64,000 nucleotides of DNA, from contig NZ_CP009520.1 of NCBI RefSeq assembly GCF_000969905.1, positions 2,356,001-2,420,000 on the forward strand, read 5' to 3'. Below are positions 46,604-55,775 of the stretch, piece after piece. A program made the translations under genes and the position numbers. Numbering within the stretch: position 1 is the stretch's first letter; every line of letters begins with the position of its first letter. The notes under the pieces were generated by a model, which was given only the letters and a program-made list of their open reading frames with translations, had not been told where the DNA came from and ran no database searches. Origin of the DNA: Methanosarcina vacuolata Z-761. GTDB taxonomy: Archaea; Halobacteriota; Methanosarcinia; Methanosarcinales; Methanosarcinaceae.

Positions 46604-46716
46604 GGACTTACGCACTTGAGCAACAGAATCAATTACGAAAAAGACTGTGGATTAAAGTCGTGGTTTAGACAGTTGGTAGTCGGTTGCTGTTGATTTTCAG
46701 TTCAACTACGTAAGTC
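46604..46716. mobile_element. MITE-like element, family 2, copy 1
   Basis: Left end GGACTTACGCACTTGAG; right end CAACTACGTAAGTC. It matches the reverse complement of 55171-55287 along most of its length. The right terminal repeat has two changes. Confidence 0.72.
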
Positions 46717-47030
46717 ATGGAAAAAGTTAGTGATATTTCAAATTTTAAAGGAATATTAAACTTTAAAAGAAATATTATGCCTTATATTTGGGCCAACAGG
46801 TATAATTTTCTCTTTTTTCAGATGACTGTGAATTTAATCGAAAGTTTTTCATTTTTAAATAGTTTTTTTCTTTTATATAGAAATTTTTCATTTCTGCTTC
46901 AACTTTTTTTATTATTATAGTGAGATTCTCTTGCTTTTTTTCAAAAAAATCAATCAAAATATATTTATAGTATTTATTGTTGCCCGCATATCATCTAACA
47001 CAAAATATATATACCATCTACGTTGAGGCA
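46717..47030. other. AT-rich spacer upstream of the mtmC promoter
   Basis: About 310 bases, very AT-rich with T-runs; no convincing gene. Confidence 0.35.
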
Positions 47031-47045
47031 AAAGATATATATATA
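47031..47045 (+). promoter_or_regulatory. Candidate TATA box of mtmC-mtmB
   Basis: AAAGATATATATATAG lies about 90-105 nt before the mtmC start. A second A/T-rich candidate (CAAAATATATATACC) lies at 47001-47015. The leader would be some 65-100 nt. Confidence 0.45.
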
Positions 47046-47135
47046 GATAAGAGGTAATGAGATTCCGTTATCCGGCAAGTGGAAAACTAATTCCTGACCG
47101 GCCAAACGTGAAAAACAAAAAGAAGTGATAATGGG

Positions 47136-47789
47136 ATGACAAATACTGAAATCTTTGATAAGTTACGCGACGCAATCGTAAATCAAAACGTCGCAGGTAC
47201 TCCAGAGCTATGCAAGGAAGCTCTGGCTTCAGGAATTCCGGCACTTGACATTATTACAAAGGGCCTTTCCGTTGGAATGAAAATTGTCGGTGACAAGTTC
47301 GAAGCCGCCGAGATTTTTTTGCCTCAAATTATGATGTCCGGAAAAGCAATGAGCAATGCAATGGAAGTCCTTACCCCTGAACTTGAAAAGAACAAGAAAG
47401 AGGGAGAAGAAGCAGGACTTGCCATCACCTTTGTTGCAGAAGGGGATATTCACGACATTGGTCACAGGCTTGTTACCACAATGCTCGGAGCAAATGGGTT
47501 CCAAATCTTTGACCTTGGAGTTGATGTGCTTAATGAAACCGTTGTAGAAGAGGCTGCAAAGCACAAGGGAAAAAAAGTCCTCTTGGTAGGCTCTGCCCTT
47601 ATGACCACCTCCATGCTTGGCCAGAAAGACCTTATGGACAGGCTCAGAGAAGAAAACCTGAGGGACGATGTAAAGTGCATGTTCGGAGGAGCCCCTGTGT
47701 CTGATAAATGGATTACCGAGATTGGAGCGGATGCAACTGCAGAAAACGCTGCTGAAGCTGCAAAAGTTGCACTTGAGGTAATGAAATAA
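47136..47789 (+). CDS. mtmC: Monomethylamine corrinoid protein MtmC
   Basis: 217 residues. Cobalamin-binding methyl carrier that receives the methyl group from MtmB and passes it to MtbA for coenzyme M methylation in methanogenesis. N-terminal four-helix domain (FLPQIMMSGKAMSNAM), then a Rossmann-like domain with the B12 motif GDIHDIGHR (Asp104, His106, Gly109) and GSALMTTSM. Start ATG 47136; a preceding ATG at 47131 is out of frame. It is followed 19 nt later by mtmB. Confidence 0.93.
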   Translation: MTNTEIFDKLRDAIVNQNVAGTPELCKEALASGIPALDIITKGLSVGMKIVGDKFEAAEIFLPQIMMSGKAMSNAMEVLTPELEKNKKEGEEAGLAITFVAEGDIHDIGHRLVTTMLGANGFQIFDLGVDVLNETVVEEAAKHKGKKVLLVGSALMTTSMLGQKDLMDRLREENLRDDVKCMFGGAPVSDKWITEIGADATAENAAEAAKVALEVMK

Positions 47790-47808
47790 TCCTGGGAGGC
47801 AAAAGAAA

Positions 47809-49185
47809 ATGACATTTAGAAAGTCCTTTGATTGCTATGATTTCTACGACAGGGCAAAAGTAGGAGAAAAGTGTACTCTGGACGACTGGGACCTCATGAA
47901 GATCCCTATGAAAGCAATGGAACTCAAGCAGAAGTACGGGCTTGACTTCAAGGGAGAGTTTATCCCAACAGACAAGGATATGATGGAAAAACTCTTCAAG
48001 GCCGGCTTTGAGATGCTCCTTGAGTGCGGAATTTACTGTACCGATACCCACAGGATCGTAAAGTACACTGAAGACGAAATCTGGGATGCGATCAACAATG
48101 TCCAGAAGGAATTCGTGCTCGGTACAGGCAGGGAAGCAGTAAATGTCAGGAAGAGAAGTGTTGGGGATAAGAGAAAGCCAATTGTACAGGGTGGACCTAC
48201 CGGCTCTCCAATATCGGAAGACGTGTTTATGCCTGTTCACATGAGCTATGCTCTGGAAAAGGAAGTAGACACCATCGTTAACGGTGTAATGACTACAGTG
48301 CGTGGAAAAGCGCCTATTCCAAAAAGTCCATACGAGGTCCTTGCCGCAAAAACTGAAACAAGGCTGATTAAGAATGCTTGCGCCATGGCCGGTAGGCCTG
48401 GGATGGCTGTTTAGGGCCCAGAGACCTCCCTGTCCGCTCAGGGAAACATTTCCGCTGACTGTGCCGGCGGAATGACCTGTACGGACAGCCACGAGGTCTC
48501 GCAACTCTGTGAACTCAAGATCGATCTCGATGCAATTTCAGTTATTGCTCACTACACTGCAAACAGCGACATCATTATGGACGAGCAGATGCCGATCTTT
48601 GGCGGGTACGCTGGCGGCATTGAAGAAACAACTATAGTCAACATTGCAACCCACATCAACTCAGTTGTCATGAGCAACGCAAGCTGGCATCTGGATGGGC
48701 CTGTCCACATCCGCTGGGGTTCAACCAACACCAGAGAGACACTGATGATTGCAGGCTGGGCATGTGCAACAATTTCTGAATTTACGGATATACTGTCAGG
48801 TAACCAGTACTACCCATGCGCAGGCCCATGTACTGAGATGTGTCTGCTCGAGGCTTCAGCCCAATCCATTACCGACACGGCTTCAGGCAGAGAAATTCTC
48901 TCAGGAGTAGCCTCAGCAAAGGGTGTCGTTACCGATAAGACCACAGGTATGGAAGCCAGGATGATGGGAGAAGTAGCAAGGGCAACGGCAGGCGTAGAAA
49001 TCTCCGAAGTAAATGTAATCCTTGACAAGCTTGTAGCCCTCTATGAGAAGAATTATGCAAGCGCACCAGCAGGAAAGACCTTCCAGGAATGTTACGACGT
49101 AAAGACCGTAACACCAACTGACGAGTACATGCAGGTCTACGACGGAGCAAGGAAGAAGCTCGAAGACCTGGGACTTGTATTTTAA
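47809..49185 (+). CDS. mtmB: Monomethylamine methyltransferase MtmB (pyrrolysine protein)
   Basis: 458 residues read through a single in-frame TAG at 48412-48414 (residue 202, pyrrolysine). The frame continues without another stop from GPETSLSAQGNISADCAGG to the natural end at 49185, matching the known length and Pyl202 of MtmB. It demethylates monomethylamine and methylates the Co(I) of MtmC. ATG follows GGGAGG. Reading TAG as Pyl needs PylT/PylS/PylBCD, not present in this window. Cut at TAG, the 201-residue piece would lack the active site, so annotators may wrongly split the gene. Confidence 0.96.
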
Positions 49186-49240
49186 AATAAAAATAAACAT
49201 AGTTTATTAAAAATGAAAACTGCTTTCAAAATAGAATTCA

Positions 49241-49290
49241 GTTGAGAAGTTGCTTAATTCTTCAACTGTGTCTGGACTTTTAGTCCAGAC
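49241..49290 (+). terminator. Tandem hairpins downstream of mtmB
   Basis: GTCTGGACT-TTT-AGTCCAGAC (49270-49290) is a perfect 9-bp stem; just before it AGTTGAGAA and TTCTTCAACT form a second, imperfect stem (49241-49267). Both lie 55-105 nt past the stop. Confidence 0.55.
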
Positions 49291-49939
49291 TTCCATACTT
49301 TTGAGGTACTTTCTGAATACTTTGAATACTTTCTGAATCCTTATTGAGTGCTTTTTTTCTATACTCCTCTTCACTGTCGGTATATATTTAGCATGAAAAG
49401 GTACCATCTGCAAGCAGTTTCATTGGTTGTGCATGTTATTCAAAGAATGTCATGTTCGTTTTTCTGTGGAAGTAACATCCTTTTTGAGTGCATCTATTCT
49501 TTCAGGCGCAGGTACATAATCCAAACTGGTTGATTTTGATAAGAGGAAGGCATTAATTGACTCAAACAAAGTTGTACAAATGAGTTTCCTGCAATAGGTA
49601 CCGCACTCTGAATATCAGATTTGTAAAAAAATAGAATAGCTGCTTGCGAGAAAACGGTTAGAGACGGACAAGAAGAAGGGAATGAAACTTATCCTTCATA
49701 ATAATCGTTTTGGTCGTGGTGTGTGAAATGAGGCTTTAAGATCTACCCGCAAGCAACCGGATTCTTATTACCTATAAGTGATATTTATATTTTTCGATGA
49801 GTGCTATTTCATAATAACAATTTCCAGTTTATTCCGACCTTCAAGTGACGAAACATTTCTCAACAGTGCTTTTTCCATGACAAAGCTCATATTCTCACAT
49901 ATCCATACTTACTTGAGAGAGAACCTGGGGGCATGAAGG
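49291..49939. other. Gene-free region after mtmB
   Basis: About 650 bases with no credible frame and no recognised RNA gene. It should contain the promoter for the first helical-repeat gene. Confidence 0.35.
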
Positions 49940-49969
49940 ATTATTCTACCGCTCGATGAAAACGAAGCT

Positions 49970-50821
49970 TTGGAACTGGGACTTACTCTGGTTAATGAAA
50001 GAAATGAAACCGAAATCAAAGAAGTCCTTAGCTACCTCTTCGAGCTTGCACTGAAATACGCAAAAGAAGGACAGGAAAACGACACAAAAAGATTGATTGA
50101 ATATATCAAAAATATAGGAAAAGCGGCAGCTATTGCAAGGCTTGAACCGATTGTTGTCAATACGCTTCTGCTTTTTCCCCAAGTTGCCACAGAGGCATGC
50201 AAGCAGAATATGCAAAATGCTCTTGTGAGCATAGCACTCGCATTCGGAGAGATTGGAAAGGCCGCAGCAGGACAAAAAATGGAGGTTTCCGCAAGGATCG
50301 CGTCTTCCTGCCTTGGCGAGATGGGAAACACTGCAGCTTCGCGAGGAGCTAAAAAGGAAACAATTGCAGTTATTTTCGCTCTTGGGGAGATTGGAAAAAG
50401 CGTTACATGGCAAAAGCTTGGTGATGTTGCAAGCAGCACAGTTGTCCTTCTCGGGGAAACCGGAAAGGCTGCTGCAAGCCAGAAGTTTGAGGACGCGGTA
50501 TTAAACGCCGAGCTGTTGCTACAGGAGATCGGGACAGGGGCGATTGAAAAAAACCTGAAAGAAACTGCAGACATGAGTGTGCGTTCTATCCAGGATATAG
50601 GAAAAACTGCAGATATCCAGGGTCTTGATAAGGCTTTGCTTCAGGCAGCCTATTCACTCGAAGCAATTAAATTTAATGCCGAAGACCGCTATCTGATGAG
50701 TGCATCCATAATTGCCGAAGTAGCTCTCCTGCACTTTGAAAGATTGAAAATTGAGAGACTGGAAGATAAGCTGAATAAAATTTCCAGGGGAAAGAAAAGA
50801 TCACCAGGTACAGGTTTATGA
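49970..50821 (+). CDS. Helical-repeat protein of unknown function (paralogue 1)
   Basis: At least 283 residues from TTG 49970. Homology to paralogue 3 (EAVEVSLSAVDEGDE against EALELGLTLVNERNE) shows that about ten further residues are encoded upstream (ATT ATT CTA CCG CTC GAT GAA AAC, from 49940), with no ATG/GTG/TTG available there. The body is about seven ~33-residue helical repeats with the core ALGEIGKAAAxQKxE, resembling HEAT/ARM solenoids but not matching one I can name. No signal or membrane segment; a lysine-rich end (KISRGKKRSPG). A scaffolding role is inference. Confidence 0.62.
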   Translation: MELGLTLVNERNETEIKEVLSYLFELALKYAKEGQENDTKRLIEYIKNIGKAAAIARLEPIVVNTLLLFPQVATEACKQNMQNALVSIALAFGEIGKAAAGQKMEVSARIASSCLGEMGNTAASRGAKKETIAVIFALGEIGKSVTWQKLGDVASSTVVLLGETGKAAASQKFEDAVLNAELLLQEIGTGAIEKNLKETADMSVRSIQDIGKTADIQGLDKALLQAAYSLEAIKFNAEDRYLMSASIIAEVALLHFERLKIERLEDKLNKISRGKKRSPGTGL

Positions 50822-50854
50822 ACTGTTACACTCAGTTTAACGATTATTCATATT

Positions 50855-50924
50855 GAGTTAATCAGTTTGAGTTAATCAGTTTGAGTTAATCAGTTTGAGT
50901 TAATCAGTTTGAGTTAATCAGTTT
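50855..50924. repeat. 14-bp minisatellite, 5 units
   Basis: GAGTTAATCAGTTT starts at 50855, 50869, 50883, 50897 and 50911, between helical-repeat paralogues 1 and 2. Confidence 0.96.
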
Positions 50925-51038
50925 GAGATTAAATCGCAACTCCCGCCTTCTTTACAGGGAAAAGAGTGCAGGAAGGATTATCTGGTCTTAAGGTGCCTTT
51001 TCCCAATATAAACTTTTAGTGGGGTGTTCTGAACGTCT

Positions 51039-51869
51039 ATTTCAAACGAAACAGGGGCAACGGATCTCGGGCTAACTTCAGTTAAGGAAAATGATGAGCT
51101 TGGAGTATTACGGTCCATAGATTTCCTTACGGAACGAGGAACCGAATATATAAATAGAAAACTTGAGCCCGACGCAAAAAAGGCTGTTATCTGTATAAGG
51201 GACATAGGTAGCGCGGCTGTCTTTCAAAAAATGGAAATTGGAGTATTTTTATCACTTTTTTCGCTTGGAAAGATGGCTGAAATTGCAAGAGAGCAGAAAA
51301 TGACTGATACCGGTTTAAGCATCCTTTACTCTCTCTGCGCAATTGGTAAAGCAGCGGTTGGGCAAAACATGGAGTCTGCGGTCAGGATTGCAGTCGCATA
51401 TCTTGGAGAAATTGCGAACTCTGCCTCACTTCAGAAGACGGAGAGAGAGGTGCTTGCAGCAGCTCTTGCTATAGGGTCCATAGGAAAGGAAACCTTCGGG
51501 CAGCAGAGTATCCGGGTTCCGGAAAACGGAGGATTTCTTCCTCCAAAGTCATGTATCCTTTTATCTCAACCTCCTGGAAAAGAGGCTATTCTCTTCTCTA
51601 GAGAATTTCCGGGTATTTTTAGCCTGCTTGTTCAACAGGGAGGAGAAGCTGATTCTCTTCAGGATATTCCTGTCCTTTTGGAGAGCGAATCTTCTTATAC
51701 GGGTTTTACCGAGTTTGAGAATCTAATCATAAGAACTGCTAATTCTCTAGGAACAATGATTTTTGAAGTTAAAGATAAATTTTTAATAAGCCACATGCTT
51801 ATGACAAAACTTGCCCTTGACACTCTCAATGGATCTGAATATATACACGAAGCCGAATCTCTTGATTGA
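51039..51869 (+). CDS. Helical-repeat protein of unknown function (paralogue 2), start uncertain
   Basis: Homology with paralogue 3 runs back to the codons ATT TCA AAC GAA at 51039, just after an in-frame TGA at 51030, giving 276 residues. The first canonical start is ATG 51231, which would delete the first 64 residues, including SVKENDELGVLRSIDFL. Either ATT (or the preceding ACG) initiates, or the gene is damaged. Repeats SLGKMAEIAREQKM, AIGKAAVGQNMES and YLGEIANSASLQK match the family. The C-terminal third (GFLPPKSCILLSQPPGK...) is an insertion absent from paralogues 1 and 3. Confidence 0.5.
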   Translation: MSNETGATDLGLTSVKENDELGVLRSIDFLTERGTEYINRKLEPDAKKAVICIRDIGSAAVFQKMEIGVFLSLFSLGKMAEIAREQKMTDTGLSILYSLCAIGKAAVGQNMESAVRIAVAYLGEIANSASLQKTEREVLAAALAIGSIGKETFGQQSIRVPENGGFLPPKSCILLSQPPGKEAILFSREFPGIFSLLVQQGGEADSLQDIPVLLESESSYTGFTEFENLIIRTANSLGTMIFEVKDKFLISHMLMTKLALDTLNGSEYIHEAESLD

Positions 51870-52401
51870 AAACTTATAAAATTTTAAAATGCCGTTTTAT
51901 CCGAATAGCTTTGATTCTGATTGTGTTCCTGGGAATCACCAGATTTCATGGGAACTGTAAAACTGGGAATCAACATAATTGAGTTCATGCGTCTTCTGTT
52001 AAGTGAGAAATTGTGACAAACTGTGTCCATTTACACAATGCTTGCTAAATATTTTATCAAGTTATAAGCTGAACCAGAGTATCGATTTCACGTAAATAGG
52101 CCAAAATTGAAAGCGCTGGTTTCTAATGCAAAATCGATACTTTCTGGCAAGAAAATTCCTTAACCGATGACCAATATAATTGAGTTAAGTGGCTGCATTG
52201 GTAGAGTACTGAAAACGGTTCTAATTCTAGCTACTGTTGAGTGGTTTGAGAAATGCGGGAAACTTTAACATTTAAGGTATATTTTTCAGAATATATATTT
52301 CATAATGATTTTTATTCCCATTATTCCTCTTACAAGTTGTTATAAAATCAAGATTTCTTTTTTGCCAGGTTAATTTTAGTAATTTTAGGGGTCGTTGGTT
52401 C
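51870..52401. other. Gene-free region
   Basis: About 530 bases, AT-rich, without a coding frame or obvious structured RNA. Promoter for the NosD-thioredoxin gene expected. Confidence 0.35.
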
Positions 52402-53934
52402 ATGGAAAGGAAATTCACTCAGGCTATTCTCATAATTTCCCTATTTATACCTTGGACAGTAATTACTCAAGCTGAGGCTGCGGTTGTAATTGTAAATAAC
52501 AGTGGAGATAATAACAGTGGAGCTGGAAATTATACTTCGATCCAGGAAGCTATCAATAATGCACATGACGGGGATACAGTCCTTGTTAGCCCTGGTGTAT
52601 ACAGTGAAAATATAATAGTCAACAAGAAACTTACAATTCTCTCCCATGCCATGCTCTCAGGCAGCCAGACTAACCGCACTTATATTATAAGTACAGCTTC
52701 TGACAATGCGGTCTTCAGTATCAGCTCAGATAATGTGACGATAAACGGTTTTCATATTGCAGGAGGTCCTTTCGAAAAGAATACATCTCAGGAGGTTGGA
52801 CTTTACCTTGAAGGTGTAAGAAACTGTTCTTTAAAGAACAATACGCTGATACTAACTGATAAGGGGATTGTTCTCAAGAATTCTCAGGACAACTACCTTA
52901 ATGGAAACCTTGTAAGCTTCGGGAATGAGGGAGTTGTGCTTGATAATTCAGAGGAGAATGTACTGTCAAACAATTGGGTAATGAAAAATAATCAGGGAAT
53001 TTCGCTGAATAATTCCTTTAACAATACTCTTGTTAACAACACAGCAGGTTCAAACGGAGTGGGCATTCTCCTTCAAACATCTCAGGGAAATAAGCTTGCT
53101 TATAACCTCATTTTGAAAAATGAATATGGGGTTCTCGGCCAGAAAGCATGGTCCAATATTTTAACCAATAACAATCTTTACCTTAATGACATTGGTGTGG
53201 ACCTCAGGAGTTCATCAAATAATTCGTTCTATGAAAATGAATTTATTAACTTTCTGAATGCCGTAGACGAAGGAAATAATATATGGAACAGTAGCTCGGC
53301 AGGTAATTTCTGGAATGATCATACAGGGATAGATTCCGATGGAAATGGTGTAATTGATAATCAGTACGTCATTAACCATATCATCGGAGCAATTGACTAT
53401 ATGCCTATGGTAAATATGCCTATGGTAAATAGGATTTCTTCAGGCAATAGCTCCAGAGCTTTGGGAGCTAATGGCAACATTTTGTTGTCGCTATTTGAAA
53501 AAAAATACCCCGAAAACTCAGCGAGTAACCGCAAAAAAGGAGTTGTTATCGAAACAACCGAACTTGGACAGATAAACAAATTCCTTGAGAGAGGCCCGGT
53601 CTTTTTGAAACTTGGAGCTGAATGGTGTGGAGCCTGCCAATCTATGAAACCTATTATCGATGAGCTGGCTTCCAGGTACGGAGATAGAGCAACAATAATG
53701 TCCATAAATATAAACAAAAATCCTCAACTTGCAACTTATTTTGATGTCGGCTATATTCCAGACTCTTCCATGATTATGGGTATTGAAAATGGAACATATG
53801 TTTACATGCAGCTAGATGGGAATATTACCACAGATAGAGTAAAGGCAAGAATTGTTGGACTGAAAGACAAAGAAGTGTACGAAAAAGTTCTGGGAAACGC
53901 CCTTGCCTATAAAGAAAAAGACAAATCGGGATGA
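52402..53934 (+). CDS. Secreted NosD-like beta-helix protein fused to a thioredoxin domain
   Basis: 510 residues. Signal peptide (ILIISLFIPWTVITQAEA), then YTSIQEAINNAHDGDTVLVS and Asn-rich beta-helix coils to about residue 310 (NNTLILT, NNQGISLNNSFNNTL), a short linker with a doubled MPMVN (15-bp repeat at 53401), and a C-terminal thioredoxin domain with GAEWCGAC (Cys409, Cys412) and the cis-proline segment YIPDSSMI. Export plus a redox-active CxxC implies an extracytoplasmic disulfide role. Helical-repeat paralogues flank it on the same strand. The CcdA-like protein at 10443 could supply electrons (inference). Confidence 0.85.
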   Translation: MERKFTQAILIISLFIPWTVITQAEAAVVIVNNSGDNNSGAGNYTSIQEAINNAHDGDTVLVSPGVYSENIIVNKKLTILSHAMLSGSQTNRTYIISTASDNAVFSISSDNVTINGFHIAGGPFEKNTSQEVGLYLEGVRNCSLKNNTLILTDKGIVLKNSQDNYLNGNLVSFGNEGVVLDNSEENVLSNNWVMKNNQGISLNNSFNNTLVNNTAGSNGVGILLQTSQGNKLAYNLILKNEYGVLGQKAWSNILTNNNLYLNDIGVDLRSSSNNSFYENEFINFLNAVDEGNNIWNSSSAGNFWNDHTGIDSDGNGVIDNQYVINHIIGAIDYMPMVNMPMVNRISSGNSSRALGANGNILLSLFEKKYPENSASNRKKGVVIETTELGQINKFLERGPVFLKLGAEWCGACQSMKPIIDELASRYGDRATIMSININKNPQLATYFDVGYIPDSSMIMGIENGTYVYMQLDGNITTDRVKARIVGLKDKEVYEKVLGNALAYKEKDKSG

Positions 53935-54250
53935 AAGAGTCCATTGGTACGTAATTTCAACTGAATTCAAAACATACTTTCTGAAAAAACGGAAACTCTT
54001 TTTTGAATGAACTGCTTCGGTTACAAAATAGTAACACTAATAACCTCGTAACTTCATAGAGTAAGCCAGACTCTATTTCCTGCGCAGCCCGTATATCTTA
54101 CGCAATAATCTGAAGTCGAAAATAGTGATGAAACATACAGGCAAGAATTATAAAACCTGCGGGATAAAAGTTGAAGCTTAATGTGTTCTATCAATAATAA
54201 AGGACGCTAAAAATGAAGAGGGATACTAACAATAGAGAGGGGCAAAAAGA
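53935..54250. other. Gene-free spacer
   Basis: About 315 bases before paralogue 3; nothing recognised apart from the GAGAGGGGC ribosome-binding site next to 54251. Confidence 0.35.
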
Positions 54251-55135
54251 ATGATTACATTAAATGAGGCAGAGGCAGTTGAAGTAAGTTTATCTGCAGT
54301 TGACGAGGGAGATGAGAGCAGAGCTTTCCAGGCCCTTGACTCCCTTACAGGAATTGCGGCAGATTTCCTTTCAGAGAATGAAGAGGCAGATGCCGAGAGA
54401 GTTATCCTATCGATTGAGAGTGGCGCACAGGCAGCTGCAGAGAGAGAGATGGAGCTCGTTACGATCAATTCTATCCTGTCCCTCGGGAAACTGGCAAGGA
54501 AAGCAGCAGACAAGGGATTTGAGTCTGCCCTGGGCAGGGCTTTCATAGCAATCGGAAAACTTGGAAAAACTGCAGCCGCACATTCCCTTGAAGCCGGTTC
54601 AAAGGTCGCTGCTACAACCCTGATGGAGATCTGGAACTTCTTCCCAGAAAAGTGGGATCAGGAAAAAGTAATTGCCTTTTCTTTGCTCTTTAAAGAGATC
54701 GGAATCTCTGCTGCTATAAATGGTATGGAGGACGTTGTACTCAGTGCAGTAACGGGCCTGGGAGAGATCGGGAAAAAGGTTGCAGCAAAAAGCCTTGAAC
54801 TTGAAACTATAAGCAGCATGCTTTTGCTTGAGGAAATAGGTAAGATTGCAGCTGAGAATTATTTTGATGAAGCTCTGAGTTCAACAGCGCTTTCCATAGA
54901 AGAGATAGGAAAACTATCTGTAAAGAAGGAGCTTAATGACGCCGTTTTGCAGTGCCAGTGGACACTTGAGACTCTGAGAGTCCAGGCTGAAGAAAAGGCT
55001 CTAAATAACTCCTCAATTGTGGCGGAAGTATCTCTGGATAACTTTAAAGATATCAGTTGTACGGATTCCGAAGAAAAAATGGAGAAGTTCCAGGAAATAA
55101 AAGTTCTTCAGAAAAAAATCCAATCTACTCTGTAA
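54251..55135 (+). CDS. Helical-repeat protein of unknown function (paralogue 3)
   Basis: 294 residues with an orthodox ATG behind GAGAGGGGC. The repeats are the same as in paralogues 1 and 2: SLGKLARKAADKGFESALG, AIGKLGKTAAAHSLE, GLGEIGKKVAAKSLELE, LEEIGKIAAENYFDEA, SIEEIGKLSVKKELNDA. Soluble, acidic N-terminus, basic C-terminus (VLQKKIQSTL). Because its start is clear, it is the reference for the N-termini of the other two copies. Confidence 0.72.
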   Translation: MITLNEAEAVEVSLSAVDEGDESRAFQALDSLTGIAADFLSENEEADAERVILSIESGAQAAAEREMELVTINSILSLGKLARKAADKGFESALGRAFIAIGKLGKTAAAHSLEAGSKVAATTLMEIWNFFPEKWDQEKVIAFSLLFKEIGISAAINGMEDVVLSAVTGLGEIGKKVAAKSLELETISSMLLLEEIGKIAAENYFDEALSSTALSIEEIGKLSVKKELNDAVLQCQWTLETLRVQAEEKALNNSSIVAEVSLDNFKDISCTDSEEKMEKFQEIKVLQKKIQSTL

Positions 55136-55170
55136 ATTCAGGGAAGAGAAATTTTCTAACTCATCTATTT

Positions 55171-55287
55171 AGGACTTACGCAGTTGAACTGAAAAATCAA
55201 CCACAGCAAACCGTTAACTGTTTAAAACGGGACTTTAATCCACAGTTTTTACCGTAATTGATTCTGTTTCTCAAGTGCGTAAGTCCT
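55171..55287. mobile_element. MITE-like element, family 2, copy 2 (117 bp)
   Basis: Perfect 12-bp terminal inverted repeats AGGACTTACGCA and TGCGTAAGTCCT. If the outer A/T pair is taken as target, a TA dinucleotide flanks both sides. No coding capacity. Inverted relative to the copy at 46604. Confidence 0.85.
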
Positions 55288-55311
55288 ATATTGATATGAC
55301 AAAGCGTAAAA

Positions 55312-55332
55312 CCCCTGAGTTTAACTCAGGGG
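55312..55332. other. Perfect 10-bp-stem hairpin, possible IS200/IS605-type end remnant
   Basis: CCCCTGAGTT and AACTCAGGGG flank a single T. Just downstream, a short frame ending VCMRCGKTKIVSEPKNE (to ~55462) has no start and looks like half a zinc finger. The mobile-element interpretation is a guess. Confidence 0.35.
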
Positions 55333-55775
55333 ACATGGATAACTCAGGAAGCCCATAAGTCTTTTACTTAGGGGTAGTCCATGCTTCAAATGTAAGAGAA
55401 AAGTATTTCGTATGTATGCGCTGCGGGAAAACAAAAATAGTTTCTGAACCAAAAAACGAATAAGATTCCAGAAAAACTTAAAAAACCTGATCTTTACCTG
55501 TTGATCTGATTCTTACTTATAATTGGGTCACACTTGCCCAATTATTTATATGTTTCTATGAATTTTTTTTAATCCCATTAAATTGATACCTTAATTACGC
55601 AGGTGTTTATAGAAAAACGCTCTCTGCTAATGAAAATTTTAAGTTCATGAGCATTCAAGAATCTCCTTTATTTTTGTAAATTTTCTAGTTTTATGTTTTC
55701 AGATAATTGCTGGATGAAAGACTTATTAGCGCCAGAAAAACTATATAGTTTCATCTCACAAATTATTTTGATAAC
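55333..55775. other. Gene-free region before the AAA ATPase
   Basis: About 440 bases; apart from the half zinc-finger frame noted at 55312 nothing is recognised. Confidence 0.35.

Noticed and set aside
47809-48414. mtmB considered as a truncated 201-residue protein plus a second gene
   Set aside because: The TAG is at the known pyrrolysine position and the downstream frame continues the same protein; the second part has no proper start.
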